Assembly: GCA_031275035.1 (NCBI GenBank)
Contig: JAISPH010000047.1
Span: 1 to 10,570 of the forward strand
DNA length: 10,570 nt
Direction: 5' to 3'
From: Treponema sp.
GTDB lineage: Bacteria; Spirochaetota; Spirochaetia; Treponematales; Breznakiellaceae
The position numbers were made by a program, and so were the translations under genes. The notes under the pieces are model-generated. The model made no database searches. It had not been told where the DNA came from and saw nothing but the letters and a program-made list of their open reading frames with translations. This document shows positions 5,162-10,570 of the stretch, piece by piece (position 1 is the stretch's first letter; each line of letters starts with the position of its first letter).

Positions 5162-7871
5162 AATCGGCCATATTCTACGCGGCGTTTTGTGCGCGCTGGC
5201 GGCTTTTGCAGTATTTTCTTCCTGTGAACAGCCCAACGCGCCCGGTTCTCTTTTTATCCCCCCGCCGGTACCGGAGCCTCCGCCGGATCTAAGACCTGCC
5301 GCTCCCGCCGCTCCCCGGGTAATTGCCGGAGACGGCCTTATTACGGTTATATGGAACCCGGTTGAAAACGCCGGCGAGTATGAAGTGTATCTAAGCAACG
5401 GAACAACGCCGCCGGAGGCGCCCTCCAGGGCGGTGAGCGGCAGCCCCGCGGTTGTTTCCGATCTGCCCAATAAAACGCCGCACTATGTCTGGTTAAAAGC
5501 AAAAAACGAACACGGTGCAAGCGGCTTTAGCCCTTATGGGTACGGAACCCCCTGGCCTTCCGGCGAAGCGCCGCAGACACCGGGACAGCCAACGGTAAGC
5601 GCCGGTGTGGATCAGCTTACGGTTCAATGGGATGCCGCGGGCGGCGCGTCTGAATATGAAATATACATCAATACCACCCCAACGCCGCCGTCTTCCCCCG
5701 CCGTAACCACCGGTAATACCAGCGGGACGATTTACAGTCTTCAAAACGGAACAATGTATGTCTGGGTAAAAGCCGTCAACGCCGCCGGTTCAAGCGATTT
5801 TAGCCCTGCCGCGGCCGGCATACCTAAAACATCCGACGCCCTTCCCGCTGTTCCGTCAAAACCGGTTCTCGCCGCGAGAAACCAGGGGATCGCCGTGTCC
5901 TGGACCGCGGTTGATATGGCGTCCGCTTACGAAGTGTGGATAAGCACATCGGCTGATTCTTCTGCCGCGGAAAAACAGGCGGAGGTAAACGGCAATACGC
6001 TACAGGCAATAATCGGCGGTTTAACCAACGGGACCGCCTACCACGTTTGGATAAAAGCGAAAAATTCATACGGAGCAAGTGAATTCAGTGAAGGGGCAAG
6101 CGCGGAACCATCGGCTTTTATCGAAACCCCCGCGGCGCCGGGCTCCGCGCCGGTAGTTACCCCCGGCAACGGCCGGCTTACCATAAGCTGGGATGCTGTG
6201 GACGGGGCAGCCGGGTACGAAGTATGGAAAAACAATCAGGAAAATCTTGCAAGCGCCGCAAAACATGGCGGGGATATTACCGCAACATCCACCGATATTA
6301 CCGGATTAACCAACGGAACAATCTACTATTTCTGGATCAAGGCGAAGAACAGCGCAGGGACAAGCGAAGCAAGCCCAGTAGCAAGCGGGATGCCTGAGAT
6401 TTCTGTCGCGGGGCAGACCCCGGCGGTTCCGGCGATAAGCATTGGGGACAGCCAGTTGACCATTACCTGGACAGCCCTTCCGGGAGCGGCGGTTTATGAA
6501 ATCTGGATGGCCCAAACAAATAACACTGGGTCAGCCTCGAAACAAGGCGGCGATATTACCGGAACCCTTTCCGCAACCATAAGCGGTTTGACTAACGGCA
6601 CAACCTACTACTTGTGGGTTAAGGCCAGGAATTTTACCGGGGAGAGCAACTTTAGCCCGGCCGCGGCCGGAAGACCGATTGCAACGCCGGGAGCGCCAAC
6701 CCTGACGGCAGAGAACGGACAGTTGACCGCAGCATGGACGGCGGTCACGGGAGCTGATGAATACGAGGTATACTACGGTATTGGTTCCGCAGTTACGTTA
6801 TCCGGCACGGTGAGCGGGACAAGCGCGGTAATTACCGGATTGACGAATGGAACCATGTATCAGGTACGTCTGCGTGGGAAGAATGAAACCGGCCTTTCGG
6901 CCTATGGCCCAAGCGCAGGCGGAACGCCGCAAATCTCCGCCGGGCTCTATAAAGGCGCATCCCCGCAAGGCGCCGTAAAGATTGGGGATCAAAACCTTGC
7001 CGATTCATTGACATACATATCAACCAACGCGGTTATCGGAGATAATTACTACATTGTTCTTGGAGCGAATGAATCGGCTGCGCCAAAAAACCTTGGATTT
7101 TCAGGAAAAACCATAGGTATTACGCTTATGGGAACAGGGGGAGAACGGCAGATAGCGCTTAATACCGCAGGTTCACTGTTTACCGTCAACACCGGCGTTA
7201 CCCTTACCCTTGATGACAAAATTACCCTGGTTGGGCGGGCAAGCAATTCGGCTTCTCTGGTTACGGTTAACAGCGGCGGTTTTCTTGTTATGAATACCGG
7301 GTCAAAAATAACAGGCAATAGAACTTCTTCTTCTTTTTGTAGCGGCGGTGTCTACGTTTCCGGGACCTTTACCATGAAAGGCGGAGAGATAAGTAGCAAT
7401 GCGACTTCTTATTCGGGCGGCGGCGTCTACGTTTATTCCGACGGGGCTTTTACTATGGAAGGCGGAGAAATAAGCAACAATGCGGCTTCTTCTTCGGGCG
7501 GCGGCGTCTGCGTTTATTCCGATGGGGCTTTTACTATGGAAGGCGGAGAAATAAGCAACAATGCGGCTTCTTCTTCGGGCGGCGGCGTCTGCGTTTCCGG
7601 GACCTTTACCATGGAAGGCGGGGAGATAAGCGGCAATACGGCTTCTTCTGGCGGCGGCGGCGGCGTCCTCGTTTCTTCCGACGGGTTCTTTACAAAAACA
7701 TCAGCAGGCGGTATTGTTTACGGTAACAACGCTTCGCCTGTTTCGTTGCGAAACAGCGCGGCGGGCCGGGGTGATGCGGTATATAGGTTGCCTAATGGCA
7801 AGCGGCGCAACTCGACGATAGCCGCCAATGAAGCTTTTAACAGCAGCCAGAGTACGGGGTGGGATAATTAG
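5154..7871 (+). CDS. Lipoprotein with six fibronectin type III domains and a beta-helix of Pmp-like repeats
   Basis: A 905-residue surface lipoprotein. AAAGGAG (5141-5147) six bases ahead supports ATG 5154, which overlaps the end of the barrel gene by eight bases. Residues 1-24 are a lipoprotein signal peptide (VFSSC, lipidated C24), followed by a Pro-rich tether. Six fibronectin type III domains follow at about 52-132, 143-224, 231-319, 327-414, 422-509 and 511-592, each ending in a version of LTNGTxYYxWxKAxNxxGxS. Residues 597-720 begin a beta-helix-like part (VTLTLDDKITLVG, GGFLVMNTGSKITGN). Residues 730-850 are short repeats of the type GGGVxVxGxFTMEGGEISxN, like the repeats of chlamydial polymorphic membrane proteins. 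The C-terminus is IAANEAFNSSQSTGWDN. No enzyme motif is seen. A role in adhesion or surface display is inferred from the domains. If lipidated and surface-exposed, it could work with the co-expressed barrel protein. Confidence 0.88.
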   Translation: MNKIGHILRGVLCALAAFAVFSSCEQPNAPGSLFIPPPVPEPPPDLRPAAPAAPRVIAGDGLITVIWNPVENAGEYEVYLSNGTTPPEAPSRAVSGSPAVVSDLPNKTPHYVWLKAKNEHGASGFSPYGYGTPWPSGEAPQTPGQPTVSAGVDQLTVQWDAAGGASEYEIYINTTPTPPSSPAVTTGNTSGTIYSLQNGTMYVWVKAVNAAGSSDFSPAAAGIPKTSDALPAVPSKPVLAARNQGIAVSWTAVDMASAYEVWISTSADSSAAEKQAEVNGNTLQAIIGGLTNGTAYHVWIKAKNSYGASEFSEGASAEPSAFIETPAAPGSAPVVTPGNGRLTISWDAVDGAAGYEVWKNNQENLASAAKHGGDITATSTDITGLTNGTIYYFWIKAKNSAGTSEASPVASGMPEISVAGQTPAVPAISIGDSQLTITWTALPGAAVYEIWMAQTNNTGSASKQGGDITGTLSATISGLTNGTTYYLWVKARNFTGESNFSPAAAGRPIATPGAPTLTAENGQLTAAWTAVTGADEYEVYYGIGSAVTLSGTVSGTSAVITGLTNGTMYQVRLRGKNETGLSAYGPSAGGTPQISAGLYKGASPQGAVKIGDQNLADSLTYISTNAVIGDNYYIVLGANESAAPKNLGFSGKTIGITLMGTGGERQIALNTAGSLFTVNTGVTLTLDDKITLVGRASNSASLVTVNSGGFLVMNTGSKITGNRTSSSFCSGGVYVSGTFTMKGGEISSNATSYSGGGVYVYSDGAFTMEGGEISNNAASSSGGGVCVYSDGAFTMEGGEISNNAASSSGGGVCVSGTFTMEGGEISGNTASSGGGGGVLVSSDGFFTKTSAGGIVYGNNASPVSLRNSAAGRGDAVYRLPNGKRRNSTIAANEAFNSSQSTGWDN
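7434..7595 (+). repeat. Two near-identical 81-bp tandem repeats in the beta-helix part
   Basis: Copy one (7434-7514) and copy two (7515-7595) differ at a single base (C 7442 against T 7523) and encode the same 27 residues, YSDGAFTMEGGEI through GGGVCV. Diverged units flank them on both sides. The high identity points to recent duplication, and copy number could change by recombination without breaking the frame. Confidence 0.9.
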
Positions 7872-7907
7872 AGTCTGTCCATAATGCATCTGCATTATGG
7901 ACAGACT
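7872..7907. terminator. Long perfect palindrome right after the FN3 gene stop, possible terminator
   Basis: A perfect 17-bp stem (AGTCTGTCCATAATGCA at 7872-7888, its complement at 7891-7907) with a two-base centre begins one base after the stop codon. It is followed by GCCTTAAAAAAAT, not a T run, so on this strand it is not a standard Rho-independent terminator. On the opposite strand a run of seven Ts would precede the stem. It may block 3' exonucleases or be a repeat-family palindrome. It marks the start of the AT-rich section. Confidence 0.5.
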
Positions 7908-7941
7908 GCCTTAAAAAAATCAGAGGAGGAGGAGAACAAAC

Positions 7942-8289
7942 ATGAAATGGTTTAATAATTTGTATGAACTTAATATTCCTGGGTATATAGAGATACAACA
8001 GGAAAGACGGGCGATATATGTAGAAAAACTAAACAAAATTCGGGCAAGACCCGAAAATATGGGTAATATCCCGATGGAAAGATTGATAAATGACAAAAAG
8101 TATGAAAATTCTGCTGTCAAATTTCCTCTGTTTTCTCCTGAAGAAAAGCAAGCGATAATAAAAGACGATAGAAAATACAAGGCTAAATTGAACGATTTGA
8201 TATGGAATTTTTGGATAACAAGAATTGCCTACATAATTACTGCTGTTATCAGTATGTTGGCTCTTATTGTAAGCATTTGTAAAAAATAA
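7942..8289 (+). CDS. Small single-pass membrane protein of unknown function
   Basis: A 115-residue protein with a very strong Shine-Dalgarno (GAGGAGGAGGAG, 7923-7934) seven bases before the ATG. Residues 1-85 are charged and hydrophilic with no signal peptide. Residues 91-112 (WITRIAYIITAVISMLALIV) form one membrane helix, followed by a short SICKK end, so it is probably a tail-anchored or C-terminally anchored inner-membrane protein. I recognise no family. The gene is AT-rich, unlike the surface operon before it. A nuclease gene of similar composition follows 105 bases later. After its TAA the same frame continues into a remnant of another gene (8326-8379). Confidence 0.7.
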   Translation: MKWFNNLYELNIPGYIEIQQERRAIYVEKLNKIRARPENMGNIPMERLINDKKYENSAVKFPLFSPEEKQAIIKDDRKYKAKLNDLIWNFWITRIAYIITAVISMLALIVSICKK

Positions 8290-8325
8290 TGTGCCAAGCA
8301 TTCTTTTCAGGATAATTTTATTATC

Positions 8326-8379
8326 GTGGCTGCCAACGAAGCGTTTGACGACAGCCAGAGTACGGAGCGGGGTAATTAG
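8326..8379 (+). pseudogene. Remnant of the 3' end of a second FN3/beta-helix gene
   Basis: These 18 codons encode VAANEAFDDSQSTERGN and a TAG stop, matching IAANEAFNSSQSTGWDN plus TAG at the end of the gene at 5154-7871 (7818-7871). I count 43 of 54 identical bases with no gaps. Similarity is lost upstream. The frame is the same as that of the small membrane protein, separated from it only by the TAA at 8287-8289. The stop of the remnant runs straight into the ribosome binding site of the next gene. Confidence 0.75.
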
Positions 8380-8393
8380 GGGAGGCATTAATT

Positions 8394-9458
8394 ATGGAGT
8401 TTAAGGACATATGGAATGATATGTGTTATCATATCATGCATAAAAACCGAAATGCTTCAGAACACGATTTTCAAACTATAGCGGAATCCTTGTTTGAAAA
8501 ACTGGGCTGGTTACAACACAAAGGTGAGATAATTACTCAGAAAGCAATACCAATTGGATCATCCGGTAACTTTAAACCGGATATTGTTATTCAAACTAAT
8601 GGCCAACGACTTTTCGTTGTAGAGCTAAAAAAACCAAATATACCAATATCCGGACGAAACGGAGAACAGCTTTTTTCTTATATGCGTCAGTTAAAATTAA
8701 ATTTTGGCGTTTTACTTGGCGAAACTTTACAGGTTTATTACGAATTACCAAATGATAATAAACCGCCTGTCAAAATAAATGAGATTCCTTTTGACAACGA
8801 TTCAACCGAAGGTATAAAATTTATAAAAATTTTGAGTAAAAATGAATGCTCTCTTGAAAAACTTCAAGAATATTGTAAAGATAAATTAATAAATATAGAA
8901 AAAAAAGAAAAGGCTCAAAAGCTTATAATGGAATTATGCTCCCCAAAAGGGACGGGAATTATGATAAATTTATTAAGAGAAAAACTTTCAACTAAATATT
9001 CGGAAGAAATTGTTACGTCTATAATAGACGAAATTGACATTCACATTTTAAGGAAAGGAATTAAGCCTCCGTCTCCAACACCTCCTGGAGGACCAAAAAA
9101 AAGCAAGGCAAAATCGCTATGTAAAGAAAATGGGATTAACTTATATGAAAAAATAACATTTGCCTCAAAAAATACAGGGGGCCCTTTTTATTATGCTAAT
9201 CCAAACATCAAATTTCTCACCCATGATTGGTCGTTATTATTAAACGATCGGGAGCATAACAAATTGCATGTTCTCAATATTCCTGCAAATTCAATAAAAA
9301 ATAATCAAGTGAGACCAAGAGGTGATATTCCGTCTAAAATTGATTTGCAAATTAAATATGAAGATGATTTATTTGAAGATAGCCGAAGCGGAATTCAATT
9401 TGTTAAATGGCTTGTAAAAACAATTTCCTATGAAAAAGGATTCCTGAATGACAGATAA
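8394..9458 (+). CDS. Stand-alone HsdR_N-like PD-(D/E)XK nuclease protein
   Basis: A 354-residue protein with GGGGAGG (8379-8385) eight bases before the ATG. Residues 20-118 resemble the N-terminal nuclease domain of type I restriction subunits (HsdR_N). It has a helix with a conserved acidic residue near E31, then KPDIVI with D63, then LFVVELKKP with E77 and K79 forming the PD-(D/E)XK site. EQLFSYM with Q92 follows, as in HsdR proteins, and then a strand FGVLLGETLQVYY. There is no helicase or motor domain, and no methylase or specificity gene is in the window. Residues 140-222 are helical and Lys-rich, 223-240 form a Pro/Lys linker, and the C-terminal 110 residues match nothing I know. The active site looks intact. 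A role in defence against foreign DNA is possible but not shown. The AT-rich composition suggests recent acquisition. Confidence 0.82.
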   Translation: MEFKDIWNDMCYHIMHKNRNASEHDFQTIAESLFEKLGWLQHKGEIITQKAIPIGSSGNFKPDIVIQTNGQRLFVVELKKPNIPISGRNGEQLFSYMRQLKLNFGVLLGETLQVYYELPNDNKPPVKINEIPFDNDSTEGIKFIKILSKNECSLEKLQEYCKDKLINIEKKEKAQKLIMELCSPKGTGIMINLLREKLSTKYSEEIVTSIIDEIDIHILRKGIKPPSPTPPGGPKKSKAKSLCKENGINLYEKITFASKNTGGPFYYANPNIKFLTHDWSLLLNDREHNKLHVLNIPANSIKNNQVRPRGDIPSKIDLQIKYEDDLFEDSRSGIQFVKWLVKTISYEKGFLNDR

Positions 9459-9537
9459 AATGTATGATGAGGATAACATGGCGGTTGCCATTCATGTAAT
9501 AATACAAAAAATCATAATTTTATCATCCGGGTTTTAA
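9448..9537 (+). CDS. Possible 29-codon ORF overlapping the nuclease end
   Basis: ATG 9448 overlaps the last 11 bases of the nuclease gene and has AAGGA seven bases ahead (9436-9440). It reads MTDKMYDEDNMAVAI, then a short hydrophobic end, and stops at TAA 9535-9537. It could be a small peptide, a decayed gene start or chance. Nothing but the start context supports it. Confidence 0.25.
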   Translation: MTDKMYDEDNMAVAIHVIIQKIIILSSGF

Positions 9538-9567
9538 ATTTAAAGCTTTTGGTTCATGGAGGGTAAA

Positions 9568-10374
9568 ATGTCAGGAAAAAACTATATCCTTGGCGCAATC
9601 GCCGGTGATATTATCGGTTCTCCGTATGAGTTCAACAATGTAAAATCCCTGGATTTTGAATTATTTACCAATGATACATATTTTACCGACGACAGCGTTC
9701 TTACGACGGCAACAATGTACGCAATCCTGCATTCTCCCGCTCCTGGTTTAGCCGATTACGCCAAAACGTACCGGCGCTTTGGCAGAAGATACCCGCACAG
9801 GGGATACGGCGGCGCTTTCAAGGCATGGCTACGCGCCGATAATCCCAAACCCTACAACAGCTACGGCAACGGTTCGGCCATGCGCGCAAGCCCTGTCGGG
9901 TGGTATTGTAACAGCATCAATGATGTGCTGGCCGAGGCTAAAATAAGCGCGGAAGTTACCCATAACCATCCGGAGGGCATTAAAGGAGCGCAGGCCGCCG
10001 CCTCCGCCGTTTATCTGGCCCGTACCGGCAGGAGCAAGGGTGAAATTAAAACCTTCATCTCTGAAAAATTCGGCTATAACCTTGACCGCACCCTGGACGA
10101 AATAAGGGCAGGTTACGAATTTGACGTTAGCTGCCAGGGTTCCGTCCCGGAAGCAATTATAGCGTTTCTGGAAAGCGCCGATTTTGAGAACGCCGTCAGG
10201 CTGGCGGTATCAATAGGCGGGGACAGTGACACAATCGCGGCTATCGCCGGTGGAATTGCGGAAGCGTTTTATCAGGAAATCCCGGAAGACATTGCCGACT
10301 TTGTTCAGGTTATTCTGGGCCCGGACTTAATGCAGGATGCGGTCATACCCTTTTCCGAAAAGTATAGAAAATAA
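9568..10374 (+). CDS. ADP-ribosylglycohydrolase family protein
   Basis: A 268-residue cytoplasmic enzyme of the DraG-like ADP-ribosylglycohydrolase family, which removes ADP-ribose from proteins or small molecules using two metal ions. The family signs are all present: GAIAGDIIGSPYE near the start (residues 9-21), FTDDSVLT with the metal-binding T40-D41-D42, GNGSAMRASPVG (100-111), THNHPEG (131-137) and GGDSDTIAAIAGGIAEA with D219, D221 and T222. The length is typical of the short class. An upstream in-frame ATG at 9556 would add four residues, but GGAGGG at 9558-9563 lies just before ATG 9568 and overlaps the earlier ATG, so 9568 is preferred. No ADP-ribosyltransferase or toxin is seen nearby, so its substrate cannot be inferred. 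Base composition is less AT-rich than in the two genes before it. Confidence 0.9.
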   Translation: MSGKNYILGAIAGDIIGSPYEFNNVKSLDFELFTNDTYFTDDSVLTTATMYAILHSPAPGLADYAKTYRRFGRRYPHRGYGGAFKAWLRADNPKPYNSYGNGSAMRASPVGWYCNSINDVLAEAKISAEVTHNHPEGIKGAQAAASAVYLARTGRSKGEIKTFISEKFGYNLDRTLDEIRAGYEFDVSCQGSVPEAIIAFLESADFENAVRLAVSIGGDSDTIAAIAGGIAEAFYQEIPEDIADFVQVILGPDLMQDAVIPFSEKYRK

Positions 10375-10454
10375 TTTGAGCCGGTTCCAAAAACCTGGAG
10401 AATTTTTCCACCGGCCCAATATTCGCGCCCACGATAATGTCGTTCTCAACAGCG
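10375..10454. other. Non-coding start of the right-hand end
   Basis: No gene found. An imperfect hairpin (GCCGGT 10380-10385 with ACCGGC 10410-10415, and AAAAA with TTTTT inside) lies just after the ADP-ribosylglycohydrolase stop, with no T run behind it. The minus strand has a short open stretch without a good start codon, which ends inside the 3' end of the glycohydrolase gene. Confidence 0.4.
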
Positions 10455-10485
10455 GCTTTCCCAAAACTTCAGTTTTTGGGAAAGC
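10455..10485. repeat. Perfect 12-bp hairpin with the word CCCAAAA/TTTTGGG
   Basis: GCTTTCCCAAAA at 10455-10466 pairs with TTTTGGGAAAGC at 10474-10485 around a seven-base loop. The right arm word TTTTGGGAAA recurs at 10556-10565, suggesting a repeat family in this non-coding end. Confidence 0.6.
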
Positions 10486-10502
10486 AACCTTGGATTTATG
10501 GG

Positions 10503-10528
10503 AAAAAACGGGCCTCAGACCGTTTTTT
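10503..10528. terminator. Bidirectional Rho-independent terminator
   Basis: AAAAAACGG at 10503-10511 pairs with CCGTTTTTT at 10520-10528 around an eight-base loop. The GC part of the stem is only three base pairs. The A run before it and T run after it would let it act in both directions. It lies about 130 bases after the ADP-ribosylglycohydrolase stop. Confidence 0.5.
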
Positions 10529-10541
10529 CAAGAGCCTTCCA

Positions 10542-10560
10542 CAAAACCAACCGGGTTTTG
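10542..10560. repeat. Small hairpin near the right edge
   Basis: CAAAACC at 10542-10548 pairs with GGTTTTG at 10554-10560 around a five-base loop. It shares the TTTTGGGAAA word with the hairpin at 10455-10485. The window ends ten bases later. Confidence 0.45.
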
Positions 10561-10570
10561 GGAAATGCTC

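Noticed and set aside
7780..8380. Integron-like attC sites at the duplicated tails around the small membrane-protein gene
   Set aside because: Treponemes can carry integrons and the layout resembles a cassette, but I found no GTTRRRY and RYYYAAC core pairs in the right arrangement. The repeated segment is better explained as coding sequence from a related gene.
10375..10475. Short minus-strand open stretch that might be the end of a gene entering from the right
   Set aside because: It is closed upstream by a stop inside the hairpin at 10455-10485 and has no good start codon, so at most it is a decayed fragment.

Overview
The window looks like spirochaete DNA, most likely a Treponema of the insect-gut type. 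This is inferred from gene content, not from any marker gene. The evidence is two lipoproteins with loose spirochaete-style lipoboxes (FLAC, FSSC), a surface protein combining fibronectin type III domains with Pmp-like GGEISxN repeats, several secreted CsgG/LpoB-like proteins and an IS630-type transposase tail. Base composition is a mosaic. About 170-3760 is very GC-rich, 4000-7870 is intermediate, 7870-9540 is clearly AT-rich, and 9560-10375 is intermediate again.

Layout. The C-terminal end of an IS630-family transposase (3-122) is followed by about 400 bp of GC-rich non-coding DNA carrying a large imperfect inverted repeat (290-489). A near-consensus sigma70-type promoter lies so close to the next ATG (529) that the message should be leaderless. 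It drives a small CsgG/LpoB-like lipoprotein (529-1122), which ends at a strong hairpin. Next is an 805-residue exported protein (1321-3738): a YfbK-like von Willebrand A domain with an intact MIDAS, a YfaP/DUF2135 domain inserted in the middle of it, and a C-terminal CsgG/LpoB-like domain. A promoter at 3781-3808 then leads into a two-gene operon. The first gene encodes a CsgG/LpoB-like domain fused to an outer-membrane beta-barrel (uninterrupted frame 4067-5161). The second is a 905-residue lipoprotein with six FN3 domains and a beta-helix of GGEISxN repeats (5154-7871).

The most striking feature is a run of ten Cs (4010-4019) just inside the barrel gene. The only start with a good Shine-Dalgarno (ATG 3991) is out of frame with the barrel in this sequence and stops right after the tract. 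With nine Cs the same start reads straight through a normal signal peptide into the barrel protein. This is the layout of an ON/OFF phase-variable surface gene, caught here in the OFF state unless it is a sequencing error.

The three CsgG/LpoB-like domains share one core motif but sit in three different architectures (lipoprotein, VWA fusion, barrel fusion). They may form an envelope or surface assembly together with the FN3/beta-helix lipoprotein, but that is inference.

The AT-rich part holds a small single-pass membrane protein (7942-8289) and a stand-alone HsdR_N-like PD-(D/E)XK nuclease (8394-9458). Between them lies a decayed copy of the last 18 codons of the FN3/beta-helix gene (8326-8379), evidence of past duplication or replacement. 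An ADP-ribosylglycohydrolase (9568-10374) and a hairpin-rich non-coding end close the window.
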